From Apostichopus japonicus (lineage: Eukaryota; Echinodermata; Holothuroidea; Aspidochirotida; Stichopodidae), in assembly GCF_037975245.1 (NCBI RefSeq), contig NC_092570.1, positions 6,803,001 through 6,867,000 of the forward strand: DNA of 64,000 nucleotides. Direction: 5' to 3'. Positions within the stretch are counted from its first letter, which is position 1; every line of letters starts with the position of its first letter. A program made the translations under genes and the position numbers. The notes beneath the pieces are model-generated. The model was given only the letters and a program-made list of their open reading frames with translations, did not search any database and was not told the origin of the DNA. Below are positions 49,851-60,354 of this stretch, piece after piece.

Positions 49851-50829
49851 TCACAGCGTATATGCATAGCCTATAAGTATAACATTATAACTTTTTAAAG
49901 TTGTTTACCGTGCAGCCTCCTATTCGTATGAGTTGTACTAACGCACATGTTATCTGATAGGCTGGCTGTTGGAGATATGGTAGCTTATAAAACAAGGTTT
50001 CCACAAGTTTGCGTTTGGTGACTCCAAATGGACTTGGACCTCCAAGACCCCTATTGTTTTTGGTGCAGGTGTGTATAGCCACGTACAATAGACTGACCTG
50101 TGTTTTTTTAATGTATCAAAATGGTGGTTCGGGCCATTTCTATAGTAACAGCTAGTTCTGCTTATACTAACACCTTTCTAGTGTACTGAAGTCATCGAAT
50201 CCTCAATGCATTTTGCATTCTGGTTTACATTACGCGGTTGAGCAATTTTGAATAGCGCCGATAGCAACAACGTAAGTTTAGACAATGACGTATGTTTAGA
50301 CAACGGAAGTTAAAATAACAACGTGAGTTTGAGCAACAACGTGGTAAAACAGCAGCAACAACTTTAGTTTAGACTGCAACAAACTTAGTTTAGACAACGA
50401 AATATGGTTGCCCTTTTCGCGTTCCATACTGAAGCACTCCTTGCCAAAATTTTGGCTGGCTGCCTACATACCTCAGGCTCAAAGACTTCTAAGAATTGGC
50501 AAGTGCTGATTGGCTATAGGGCTCTCATGCTTACAGTTCAACAGTTAATAACAACTCCCAGTCCTGCTTTATTTCCACTAACAGCCTCTGCAGAGCTTAA
50601 CCACAAATGTCAACAAACACTGCAGAAACTGGGAGACAAATTAAAGTAGCTTTGGCAAAAGGTGAAGGCTCAGATTTTTTTAAACAATGGGGATTCATCG
50701 TAATTAATTAACTTTTGACCAAAAATTATTAGGCATCATCTTATTCATACACAATCCAACAATCATCAGTTCAACTTTGAATATGATCCATCAAAATCTT
50801 GAGGAGATTGAGATATTTGAAAATATTAC

Positions 50830-51335
50830 AAAGAATGACCCCTGATGAACCCCTAAATGACATTTGACCTCAATTTTCCGAACACCCCTCATAACCCTCA
50901 TCCCGAGGAACGTTGTGACCAAGTTTCATTATAACTGGCCATACACTGTACGAACAGGAGCAATTTGAAAATATAGGGCGGCGGCCCGGGCCACAAAAGA
51001 CCCCTAGTTGATCTTTGATCTCAAATTCATGAACACCCTGAAGGTAAAACTTCCATAGTACTATCGTGACAAACCCTCAACATTGTACCATGGAATCTGT
51101 AGGAGAAGAAGCATTTTGCGTATTTCCACAAAATGGCCCATTACGGCCCACAGGTGACCATTGACCCCAATTTCGGACCATCTCTGATGGCCCTATACCC
51201 AATGGTCCTTGTGTCCAAGTTTCATGAAATTCCATTGAATACTGTGTGAGTGGGAGCGGTTTTACCAATTGTTGATGGATAGAGTGATAGACGCCGCACT
51301 GTAACAATAGCTCACACCAGCATGCTGGTATGAGC
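50830..51335. repeat. Dispersed repeat of unknown class
   Basis: Three related blocks each have a TTGA-CYC-AATTT step, CCTTGTGTCCAAGTTTCATG or TTGTGACCAAGTTTCATTAT, and an ACTGTGYGARY-GGAGC step. The end carries CACACCAGCATGCTGGTATG, a short palindrome. The arrangement looks like a repetitive element, but the class is not recognised. Confidence 0.45.
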
Positions 51336-51661
51336 TAAAAATGGAGTTGTCGGTGTAAGGGGTAGGGTGAGGCGCACGTCCCCTCTGTAATCTTCGATCT
51401 GTCACTGGCTACCCTGTGTATATAATAGGGATCAGCGCTGTAATTATGACTGTTCCTCTTTCTCTTCCTGAGGTCTTGGCGTTTATCTTCTATTTCCTCC
51501 TTTTCTCCTTTTTCTCTCTTTCTTCTTTTTCTTTTCCCTTACTTCCTCTCCTCCTTTTCTTTTTTCTCCCTCTTTTTCCTTTTTTTCTTCTCTTTTTTTC
51601 TCTCCTCTTTTCCTTCCCCAGGGGGAGCGCGCCCCCAACGCCCCCCCCTGGATACGCGCCT
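51335..51661. repeat. Second copy of the CAGGYGCGTATCCAGG-ended repeat
   Basis: It shares AATGGAGTTGTCGGTGTAAG, a pyrimidine-rich body and the terminal CCTGGATACGCGCCTG with 41865-42164. The T/C-rich body makes a long open frame by composition only. Confidence 0.75.
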
Positions 51662-51789
51662 GGTAACTATTAATTTACTATTTGTTATAGTGACATTATT
51701 CTGTATTATTAATCTCCGAACAATTCAGGCTTATTGCGGCTTACCATTTTCAAGTTTTCTTCTGAGTAATTTTACTTGATGATTTGTTA

Positions 51790-52025
51790 TGTTATGTTAG
51801 TTTTTGTATAGCGCTTCATATGGCCCATCTCATAGCACTTTGAATCCCTGGTCATCATGCTGGCTGCTGAGAATCCAGCGCACACAGCTTAGTTACCTCA
51901 CAGGTACCCATTTATACACCTGAATGGATAGGGGCAGTCGAGATAAAAGTGCCTTGCCCAAGGACACAACATAACAGGATTATATATAAAACAAAAGCAT
52001 TAGCCACTCGGCCTCCAAGCTCCTC
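51790..52025. repeat. SINE-like dispersed repeat
   Basis: It contains TATAGCGCTTCATATGGCCC, CTCACAGGTACCCATTTATA, GTGCCTTGCCCAAGGACACA and a CACTCGGCC tail. These blocks are typical of short interspersed repeats of marine invertebrates. Assignment to a named family was not possible. Confidence 0.5.
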
Positions 52026-52599
52026 TTGTTTTGCTTATTCTAAGCTATTTTTTCCTGTAAGTGCACGCCATTTTAGGATGGGAGGAGCAGAAGGGAGGGG
52101 CGGGGCAAGCACAACCACGGTCCACCCCTCTAGTTTAGTGTGCATGATCATCATCCATACCCCCATGCATTGTTTCATGGACCGCTGGGCTATCATAGTC
52201 AAACCCGGTTACGGTGTAGCCTGTTACACCAACAGAATTGCCTGTAAGGTTTCATAATAGTATGTACGATTGTATGAAATATAAGTAAAGAAAGAGGCTT
52301 GAGACCACGACGTCAGTACCATTTGAAAAAACCTATTCTCTGGTCATTCTGTTTGCAAAAAGAATGATGATAATCTATGAAATCAAATATCCCTAGTTAT
52401 AAAAACGTTTCATATCAGAATAATAATCTGATATATCAGAAAAATAATCTGATATACCAGATTAAGAAAATTGTCTTTCATGGCCCTAATGGGCTTTCGT
52501 ACTACGTAGTTCACCAGCTAAAGGTCCGCTTGGTTAACGGGCTCGTGGGGGGTGGGGGGGGGGCTGGGCGTATTCTGGTTTAGTTCGGGTAGTAACCTG

Positions 52600-52940
52600 G
52601 GTGAGGAATCTGTGCTGGTGTATTTGCGCGGGTAGAGTTTTCCCGGAGGTAATTGCTGGGGGTGGGGTTAATTGTCCTCGGGGGTATTTGTCCTCATTGA
52701 TGTATGTCCGGGGGTAGTTGTCCCGGGGGTAGTTGTCCGGGGGGTACTTATCCTCGGGGGTATTTGTCCTCGGTGGTGTATGTCCGGGGGGAATTTGTCC
52801 GGGGGTAGTTGTCCTCGGAGGTATTAGTCCTCGGGGGTTTTTGTCCGGGGGGTTATTGTCCGGGGGGTACTTGTCCCGGGGGTATGAGTCCGGGGGGGTA
52901 TATGTCCGAGGGGTATTTGTCCGGGGGGTATTTGTCCGGC
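52600..52940. repeat. G-rich minisatellite, about 17-bp unit
   Basis: Units of the type CGGGGGGTATTTGTCC are repeated about 18 times with variants. The + strand has runs of 4-8 G at regular spacing. Both strands give long low-complexity frames, which are not genes. Confidence 0.88.
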
Positions 52941-53187
52941 AACCAATTTCCCGCTCTCTGTCTACAATAGAACAGAGTACATGTGAGTTTGATTGCAATT
53001 GTCTAGTTACTTTCAGGCAGTACGGTTTTTTGGACCAGTTTCTACCTAAATATCTTTATGGGTTCTCGCTTACCCTCCTGTAACTCCCGCCCATCATTTT
53101 CCACTCTGATCGACTTACTAGTAATTGTAAGGTAAAATTATGTGATAACATACACTTCTTGTCCTCTTCAAGAAGGACTTCCTCCTC

Positions 53188-53328
53188 CTACCGGTAGGCA
53201 CGCATCAGCTCTTTTGCTTTGGTCTTCTTAGAACCGTTCTGGATTATCTTTGGTGCATATTTTTCTAAAGCAGTCTTCATTTCAACAACAACGTTCCTCC
53301 CTGTCAGCATTTCCAACTCATTGCAAAG
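53188..53328 (-). CDS. Orphan coding-like terminal exon, unknown protein
   Basis: On the minus strand a pyrimidine-rich CTTTTATCTTCATATACAG acceptor precedes 46 open codons and TAG (stop at 53188-53190). The peptide starts LCNELEMLTGRNVVVEMK and ends KTKAKELMRAYR. Composition and charge look like real protein, with helix-like heptads and a basic tail. I could not identify a family. No upstream partner exon was found, so it may be the 3' end of a gene whose other exons are far upstream, a pseudogene piece or part of a repeat. Confidence 0.35.
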   Translation of the reverse strand, partial: LCNELEMLTGRNVVVEMKTALEKYAPKIIQNGSKKTKAKELMRAYR

Positions 53329-55757
53329 CTGTATATGAAGATAAAAGTGAAATATATACCAAAATTAGACACGATTTGTTGAAAAGGCAGCCCATTGGAC
53401 TCCCTCCAAGCCACACTGAAAAGGAATATCCACCTGATTGATTAATTAGAGATCAGTTTTCTCGATGCTAAGGGGTCGCAGGGTTGCGTCAGAAGTCCAA
53501 CTTGAAGCTCCCTCAGCAGGTCATTTGCAGAGCTGGGATGCACAGTGAAAGTCCTATTTATACTTCACTTCCTTAAATGGCGACGCAACGGCAAAATACG
53601 CCCATATCATAAACCTACTATAATATTTGTATATGAAGTACGCATATACTAACTGCTATGATAAAGATTCGCTAAACTGATACCATGCACGGAAAAGCTC
53701 GTCTATGGTGGCACGCGCGTGAGTGGTATAAAATTGGCTAGCGAAGAAATAGATAAAACTTGGGGCTAAACTAATTCTGAGCTCAGAATACAGTAACGCA
53801 CTGGTGATATAGCCGGCAAATGTACGCTTAAACACCTTTGAAATACTTCTAAAGAAGCCTAATTTTAATAATATATCAAATGCTAGGGAGTTCGTATCTT
53901 AGTGACAAAATTTTACATGAATAGACTTGGCCACGGCACTGGTTGGAGAGAATGCTATGAGCGTGTGTTTGTTTATATACCGTGAAGTTAGTTCAAATGT
54001 AGAGGACCATTCCATTTTTGCAAACCGCTCAAGGTAGAAATGTGATTCACTAAAGCCTAAGTATAATTAAAACTATAACCAGCCTTTATTTCACGTCTTT
54101 GTTTCCAATTACTGTGCAGTTATCAATTCTCATTATGGACAGGTTATTTCCAGACATGATCGATCATTATTGGTGGAATAATTAGTGGAATAAATTGGTG
54201 GAATAATAATAATTAATAACAATCCTAATAAATAATGATAATAATAATTAGTAGAATAAATAGTGAGGAATGTGTGTTTTTCGGCACTCTGAGTATTTTT
54301 TTTATGAAATTAAATATGTGGTTTTATTTCCATGGAGGGAATAACCAAAATATACGAGGTTGGGGTTATTTACAGCTTTATTAAGCAGCTTCAAAATGAG
54401 GTGGGCAAAAAATTATGTCGATGGTCTCTGTTCTGCGCAATGAGCATACAAAGGTCTGATTAGCCCAAGGGGTTAGTTGTAACATTTACTGCCGGGAATA
54501 GTTGGAACATGCACACAAATTTGGTCATATTCACCTATAATCATAAAAAACATGCCAAAAACACTTAAAACTTAGACTGCAAGGTTAGCAGATGTTAAAA
54601 TATTCTGATTCACCAATGTTGCCTAATTTCAATGGGCTGGGATGAAAAATGTCTCCAGAATTTTGGTAGCAAAGTTATATTCTCATTTACTTCCATATAG
54701 TGAGTCTGGCTTTAATATCATTTGATATATTATAATAGGCATATACCAAGGTATCAATGTGTATAGTTGTGATAAGTTCTCATTTATTTCTTTTGAGCAA
54801 GAATCCATCTTTCAACTAACCCACCACCCATTCCAACTAACCCCATAGGTGGGGTTAGTTGGAACACCTATCACCGACACCTCACTGGATTATCTCCTGA
54901 AATATCAACAAGAGTAGTGGTTTTATGGGCTTCATTTGTGACACAGGGCACACACCCTCTCACTGGATTATCTCCTGAACTATCAACAATTGTAGCAGTT
55001 TTATGGACTGCCTATCCTAACAGGATAGGGCAGTGTTTGCTGAATTAATGTTGTTTCTGAAAATAGAGATTTTTGTGAAAAATGTTCCAACTAACGCCGC
55101 TCTCCCCACATACCCTATTCCAATACGAAGCAAACTTGCTAAATTGGGGAAGAAGAATAACACATCAGTGGTGATCCCTGGAATGTTTTATCCATTTTGG
55201 ATAGCCTACTGTAGGCCTACATCTTCCTTTATTTTTTAGCTCGATTGTTTGTTAGCCTAGGTGGTCAACACATGGTCACGTACACCAATAAGCCTTATTC
55301 CGGATGACGTATATTGACGCGATCGCAATGCATTGTGGTATAAATTATGCCAAATTGTGGCCAGAAACATTTTGATTTAATTTTCCCTCAATTTTCTGCG
55401 TGTTAGTGATGCATTCATTCTTCATGAGCTCATCATAATGTATTCTTTTTATTATTCTATGGTTTCAATCTGTTGGTTGGACAAAAACATATTTTATGGA
55501 TATTTTAAAGTTGACTAAAGTTGGAATGTTGTCTAAAAACTGACGTTTGCCCGTGTTTGAAGCACCCTCAGTAGCCTATATCTGGAATAAGGCTTAGGCT
55601 ACTGTAGGACTATATAACAAGGTATCCGAATACTGCGGGTGCCCGAATAGGTACCCCTACAAAAATCATCAAATTGGCGTTCCATATCATTTACAAGCAC
55701 TTAAACGCACACTAAATGTGTACATACGTGCCTATGTAGGAACGTACGTTCACTGGC
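53329..55757. other. Intergenic sequence, no gene seen
   Basis: AT-rich sequence. An AATAAT-type stretch lies at about 54190-54260. No feature is supported. Confidence 0.5.
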
Positions 55758-55816
55758 GCTTGCTATTCTGCCAATTGGGCTGTCTGCATCATATGTTCTC
55801 TGTCTCCTTTCAGCAG
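55758..55816 (+). repeat. Direct copy of a 54-bp LTR-internal sequence
   Basis: It is identical over 54 bp, and 58 of 59 overall, to 56404-56462, which lies inside the candidate LTR. This copy ends CTCCTTTCAGCAG followed directly by GTAAGT. Confidence 0.85.
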
Positions 55817-55950
55817 GTAAGTTTACACGATTTATTAAATGTTAAACACCAAAACTTCAACCAGTTGTATAAAAACACCTCTAGCTTTGATTTGATTAGG
55901 TCCTGGTTGATGATGTAAGAGAAATGATGGGATATTACCAGATTAAAATG

Positions 55951-56512
55951 TGTTACCACTCGTGCAACGATGTCACAGAATAATACGTATAATATTGTAT
56001 GTTAGGTCAGAGAGTAGCACTTATTTGTCGTTAAATCCGTCATTTAAGGTTCGTATGTTGCATGACTTGTGATCTGTGGTAATGTAAACAATCAGTTAGG
56101 CTTAGTAATTCAAGTAGGGTAATTAGTGTATTGCATAAATGTTAACCACATAGAGGTCGTTAGTAAATATGAACTGTTAAGCTAGGCTCGCTGTTCGTTC
56201 ACTGTCTAACGTAGGCCCAGACCTACCGTGTATTAAGTCACAGCGTGGGTATGGTATTTAATTACTTGAAGGGCGCCACCAATTTTGTTTCATAATTAGG
56301 GGATTTCCCTAGATCAATATTCCAGAATCAATGTTGTAGTATTAAGTGTGTTTTACACCGGGGATAAGCTAAATTACTGCCAGTTAATCTAATAATAAAA
56401 TTTGCTTGCTATTCTGCCAATTGGGCTGTCTGCATCATATGTTCTCTGTCTCCTTTCTGCAGCCCTAAAGCAAACCACCCTGGAATTCCCCTAACCCGGG
56501 GGGGGGGTAACA
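55951..56512 (+). repeat. Candidate 5' LTR of the outer element
   Basis: It begins TGTTACC (55951) and ends GGTAACA (56512), a perfect 7-bp inverted terminal pair of the TG to CA type. The end lies 4 bp before the primer-binding site. The 3' LTR is outside the window, so the left boundary cannot be confirmed. Confidence 0.5.
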
Positions 56513-56516
56513 AACT

Positions 56517-56534
56517 TGGAGGCACCACCCGGAT
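56517..56534 (+). other. Primer-binding site of the outer element
   Basis: TGGAGGCACCACCCGGAT follows the LTR end by 4 bp. The first ten bases are complementary to the 3' end (GGTGCCT plus CCA) of some animal tRNA-Thr. The remaining bases agree only in part, so the tRNA is tentative. Confidence 0.55.
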
Positions 56535-56559
56535 AGGGCTGTAGAGAGAACAAGACAAG

Positions 56560-57603
56560 ATGGAGGCAGCACAGTTGGAAGAAAGGTTGACAACTCTCGA
56601 ACTAACCTACCAAACCAAGATCAGAGAATTAGAAGAAAGACTTGCAAACCAACAGAGTCCAGCTGATTCTTCGGTCCAGAGTAAACCACTGGGTTCTGTA
56701 AAGGAATTGAAGGTTTATGGAAGAATCACAGAAAAAGGCGAGAAAGAGTCACTGTCATACAGCAGCCTTATCCGCCAGATTGAGCGTGCCAAGGAGAGGG
56801 GGTATGGAGACCTAGAAGTTATTACTGCGGTAATAAATGCAGTTACCCCAGGGCTCCCCTTAAGAAGCTATCTGGAAGGCAAAAGAGATATCAGACTACC
56901 CCAACTTAGAAAGATCCTTCGTGCTCATTACCAGGAACGAGATGCCACAGAAATGTATGTCCAACTCACGAAGCTTACTCAAGGTGCAAAGGAATCCCCA
57001 CAGGATTTTGTGCTGAGGGCTCTCGATCTCAAACAAAAAATCCTCTTTGCATCGCAAGAAGATGGAGCAACAGTGACCTACGAGGCTACACAAGTTCATG
57101 CTCTATTTATTCATGCTGTCACCACTGGAATAAACAACGATCACCTTAAATGGGAGGTTCAACAAATCACACAGAGTGATAAGGTGACAGATGAGGAGAT
57201 CTTGGAAAAGGTGAGCAAGGTAGCCAAACAAGAGCAGGAAAGACAGGGCAAACTGAAGACAAGAGTACATAGTGTACAGTCAACAGAGAATGCTGACACA
57301 ACACTGGAGGCACAAAAGACCGAGCTGAAAAACAAGATACAGCCTCAGAAAGGAAAGCTGTATGATGAAGTTGTAGAGCTGAGGTCTGAAGTCAAAGCTT
57401 TAAAAGCAGTTCTAGCTGAGAGAGACATCAGGGACAGAAAGCCAAGATCTGGTGAATTTGTACGACGACCCAGAGGATGTGAGTCCTGCCGATCTGAGGG
57501 CATTGGGGACAGATGCAGACACTGTTTCAAATGTGGTGGCATCAACCACTTTGCCAGAGGGTGTCGATCATTGGTTCAGGGAAACTGGCCAGGGTCCCTC
57601 TAG
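56560..57603 (+). CDS. Gag of the outer LTR retrotransposon
   Basis: 347-codon frame starting ATG at 56560, shortly after the primer-binding site. The N-terminus is a coiled-coil-like segment (LEERLTTLELTYQTKIRELE). A capsid-like helical region follows (residues about 90-230), sharing LRSYLEGK, LPQLRKIL, HYQER, ALDLKQ and HAVTTG with the inner element's Gag. The C-terminus carries a basic stretch and a Cys/His cluster, CESC to CRHCFKCGGINHFARGC, whose last part is a CCHC zinc knuckle for RNA packaging. Gag forms the virus-like particle. The stop TAG is at 57601-57603. The frame is intact. Confidence 0.9.
   Translation: MEAAQLEERLTTLELTYQTKIRELEERLANQQSPADSSVQSKPLGSVKELKVYGRITEKGEKESLSYSSLIRQIERAKERGYGDLEVITAVINAVTPGLPLRSYLEGKRDIRLPQLRKILRAHYQERDATEMYVQLTKLTQGAKESPQDFVLRALDLKQKILFASQEDGATVTYEATQVHALFIHAVTTGINNDHLKWEVQQITQSDKVTDEEILEKVSKVAKQEQERQGKLKTRVHSVQSTENADTTLEAQKTELKNKIQPQKGKLYDEVVELRSEVKALKAVLAERDIRDRKPRSGEFVRRPRGCESCRSEGIGDRCRHCFKCGGINHFARGCRSLVQGNWPGSL
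57579..57585 (+). promoter_or_regulatory. -1 ribosomal frameshift site G GGA AAC (outer element)
   Basis: The heptamer GGGAAAC is in the X XXY YYZ phase of the gag frame (CAG GGA AAC), 15 nt before the gag stop and inside the gag/pol overlap. The pol frame is -1 relative to gag, which is what slippage here would give. The same heptamer in the same phase occurs in the inner element. Confidence 0.75.
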
Positions 57604-57915
57604 TGGGACAGAGGGGGACCGATTCTGGTGAGTCCCACAAGGTAATGGCTTGCAGTGTAATTGGGGGTACATTGAACCCCAAGATGAGAAGCAGAGTGAT
57701 TAAGTTAGTTGGTGAAAAGTGCATGCTGACGTGCACCCTGAACGATGTAAAGACAACAGTATTGTGGGACACAGGCTCTCAAGTGTCCCTTGTACCAGAC
57801 GGTTGGCTTAGGGAGAACCTACCTCACCTAAGGATCCGACCTCTAGAGGAGCTACTCCAGGGTGGAGAGAAACTGGACTTGAGAGGAGCAAATGATGTAG
57901 AGATACCCTTTAATG
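57586..57915 (+). pseudogene. Pol of the outer element, truncated in the protease region
   Basis: In the -1 frame after the slippery site the sequence is open and encodes a retropepsin-like segment with [11 protein letters not shown], the aspartic protease active site, and RPLEELLQGGEKLDL, similar to the inner element's protease. The reading ends after VEIPF, where the LTR of the inner element begins at 57916. The reverse transcriptase and integrase parts are not in the window. Confidence 0.85.
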
Positions 57916-58114
57916 TGTTACACCGGGCGGGCCACTGAACTATTACCATTGAGGAGCTTTAGAAGACTGGAGAAGAGAGAACAGGAAAAACTTGGTGTAA
58001 CAGTGCATAATGGCAATTTTGCAACAGTCTCTGCATGGGTGTTCCACGCTATGGACCGCCAAATGCGCATTAAATATGAAATTTTGGTGGGGTCCCACAT
58101 TTCAACCCGTTACA
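57916..58114 (-). repeat. 3' LTR of the inner element, 199 bp
   Basis: On the minus strand it begins TGTAACGGGTTGAAATG right after the polypurine tract and ends GGTGTAACA at 57916, giving TG to CA ends. The left neighbour is the interrupted pol of the outer element, which fixes the border precisely. At 199 bp it is short for a Gypsy LTR but within range. Confidence 0.85.
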
Positions 58115-58127
58115 CTCTCCCCTCCTT
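58115..58127 (-). other. Polypurine tract of the inner element
   Basis: The minus strand reads AAGGAGGGGAGAG directly upstream of the 3' LTR start, the position and composition of the plus-strand DNA synthesis primer of LTR elements. Confidence 0.8.
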
Positions 58128-58692
58128 GAAAGATGTCATCCTCGACATGTAAAATTAGACATGTAAAAAAAAACTTTTATTTAACAACTATATACAATAC
58201 TGAAGATTATCCATGTCCATGCTCCAAAGTAGTGTGATTTTTCTACCACACAGTCCTATAATGCCATATGACTATATTATAACCTGGTCTGTACGTGACT
58301 CTGTTCACAAATACCTGAAAACACTAACACCTTGTCACAGTCCATGGTGAGTTCATAAGAGCTCTCCAGAAGCATTATACTTCGAAATCAGGCTCCAACA
58401 GTTTAACTGCCCAAAGGGAGCTGACCTGAGAGAAAGCTAAAGATTCATCCCGGTTGTATACGACCATAGATGAACACTTACACAAAATTCCGACCATTAG
58501 TCGATAACTCACACCTCGGCAGTTTCCATTAAACCGCATCCCACCGAGTTCAACCCTCTGCTGTTTCAGGTACACGACCTTGACACTATGAGCATTTTCA
58601 TGAAGGATAAACAAATGTTAACTAAATATAAACTGTACCTCTAACCCGAAGAACCAACAAACAAAAGAAGAAAATTTTGCATACAGTAATAC
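58128..58692 (-). other. 3' untranslated region of the inner element
   Basis: About 560 bp between the integrase stop and the polypurine tract. No envelope or other recognisable protein. A 79-codon frame at 58375-58614 has no domain. Confidence 0.55.
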
Positions 58693-60354
58693 TTATTGTA
58701 CAGTACGAGTTATATAATACCCTGGTTGAGTACTATATTCAGGAAACCCTGGTTGAGTACTACAATTAGAAAACCCTGGTACCGGTTGACTCATATAATA
58801 GAAATATGGAATTTGTGGACATGAATCATTTTGAAATGTTTGCAAAACATTAACCGATGGTTGTGGAATCCATGTAGGGTTACCCAACTGGTCATATGTC
58901 AGTATATTCCTAGTTTGTCTAAGTCGATGAGGTCTGGCTGTCAATGACTCTGGCAGATCATCTACTTCCTGTCCCCTATCACCATTGTGCTGATCTATGT
59001 CTCTCAGTGAGATACCAGTCTCTGTTTCCGCATGAGGACCACCCACATTAAGGTTACTACCATCATTATATGGTTCATGCCGATCAAAATACCGAGTATC
59101 GTCTACAGTTGCAGTTTGGTCCATAATCTCTGGATCCCTCTGGACAGTTTGATCACTATTATTTCCTACTTGTCCCGTTGTCCTAGATCTATAGTCAAAC
59201 CAATCGTCATCACTACTTAAACTGTCAGTTTCCCATTGGTTCTTCGTCCTACAACCTTCCCTTTCATGCTGCCCCTTCCGAGTTGTAGCCTTCTTTGACT
59301 GCTGTGGGTAATCTTCGTCAGGTAATATCGCATCGCATGGTAACAACAAATTCCTGTGCAGAATCCTGACACGTCCCTTGTTGTCTTCTGGCGTAATCTC
59401 ATAAACCGGAAGTTCTGGCAACTGTCTTACAACTCGATGTACTTGCTTCTCCCAATATGGCCGGGGTTTTCCAGGACCCTCAAAACGTGCTAGATTCTTC
59501 ACAAGTACCCTGTCTCCTGAATGAAGAACTGTACTGTGAACTTTCTTTGAATGTCTATGTTTCGCTCGGTTGGACTGCTTCGTTACACTTTCGAATGCAA
59601 TCTGGTAGGCTTCTTTCATCTGGTTTCCCCATCTTTCTGCGAAAGATCCATTGTCAGAATTTTCCTTGGTATTGTCCCCCAGACCAAAGGCGAGGTCCAC
59701 TGGAAGTCGAGGGGTTCTACCATACAAAAGGTAAAATGGTGCATATCCCGTCGCTTCATTCTTTGTACAATTGTAGGCATGGACACACTTTGGTAATGAC
59801 TCCTTCCAATTGAGTCGCTCTTGCTCACTTAAAGTACGCAGCATATTAAGGATTGTCCGGTTCAGGCGTTCCACCTGACCGTTACCCTGAGGGTGGTACG
59901 GTGTCGTTCGAGAGTGTCTGATCCCACTCAACTGATGAAGCCTTGCAAATAGTCTGTTCTCAAATTCTTTTCCCTGATCATGGTGCAGTCGTCTTGGGAA
60001 CCCAAACTTAAGGAAAAAGTCATTGAACAAATGGTCCGCTGCCGCCTGTGCCGTTTTCCTCTTCGTTGGGTATGCCTGAACGAACTTCGTAAGATGATCC
60101 ACGACTACCAGTATATATTCAAAACCTCCTCTACTCCTCTCTAAGTGCAGATAGTCAATTGAGATAAGTTCAAATGGTTCAGTAGTTTTAATCGGCACTA
60201 ACGGAGCCCTTGTATGTCTGCTTGGCTTCTTCCTTTTGATGCAGTGACACTGTTTTGTCACATAGAACTCGATATCCTTAGCCATATTAGACCAATAATC
60301 TTTGTCGCACCAAATCAAGAGTGCGCTCCACACCAATGTGGCACATTTCATCAT
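58693..60354 (-). CDS. Integrase part of Pol, inner element (separated by a frameshift)
   Basis: 553-codon frame on the minus strand. It keeps the second half of the H2C2 zinc-binding region ([11 protein letters not shown]). The catalytic core has D67 in [14 protein letters not shown]126 in [12 protein letters not shown] and E162 in [11 protein letters not shown], with 35 residues between the last two (DD35E). A GPY/F-like module lies further on ([26 protein letters not shown]). The acidic tail ends in repeated STQPG steps. Integrase inserts the element's DNA copy. The first 15 or so residues are out-of-frame sequence: the true join to the upstream pol is lost, because the two frames differ by one position at about 60300. 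The protein is therefore not made as one Pol chain from this copy. Confidence 0.9.
   Translation of the reverse strand: MMKCATLVWSALLIWCDKDYWSNMAKDIEFYVTKQCHCIKRKKPSRHTRAPLVPIKTTEPFELISIDYLHLERSRGGFEYILVVVDHLTKFVQAYPTKRKTAQAAADHLFNDFFLKFGFPRRLHHDQGKEFENRLFARLHQLSGIRHSRTTPYHPQGNGQVERLNRTILNMLRTLSEQERLNWKESLPKCVHAYNCTKNEATGYAPFYLLYGRTPRLPVDLAFGLGDNTKENSDNGSFAERWGNQMKEAYQIAFESVTKQSNRAKHRHSKKVHSTVLHSGDRVLVKNLARFEGPGKPRPYWEKQVHRVVRQLPELPVYEITPEDNKGRVRILHRNLLLPCDAILPDEDYPQQSKKATTRKGQHEREGCRTKNQWETDSLSSDDDWFDYRSRTTGQVGNNSDQTVQRDPEIMDQTATVDDTRYFDRHEPYNDGSNLNVGGPHAETETGISLRDIDQHNGDRGQEVDDLPESLTARPHRLRQTRNILTYDQLGNPTWIPQPSVNVLQTFQNDSCPQIPYFYYMSQPVPGFSNCSTQPGFPEYSTQPGYYITRTVQ

Larger units (their letters stand above)
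55951..57915 (+). mobile_element. Outer Ty3/Gypsy-type LTR retrotransposon, 5' part
   Basis: From left to right: candidate LTR, primer-binding site, complete gag frame and the beginning of pol in the -1 frame. The pol frame is cut at 57915 by the inner element. The rest of this element should lie beyond the right edge, after the inner element ends. Its Gag and protease are clearly related to, but well diverged from, those of the inner element. Confidence 0.8.

Noticed and set aside
50404-50649. 81-codon frame of protein-like composition
   Set aside because: No domain, no splice context and no partner exons; kept out of the annotation for lack of support.
52534-53083. Long frames on both strands rich in Gly or Pro
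   Set aside because: Low-complexity translation of the G-rich minisatellite.
57913-58152. 79-codon frame spanning the inner LTR
   Set aside because: It lies within the LTR and polypurine tract of the inner element; its presence in the same frame as other codons is chance.
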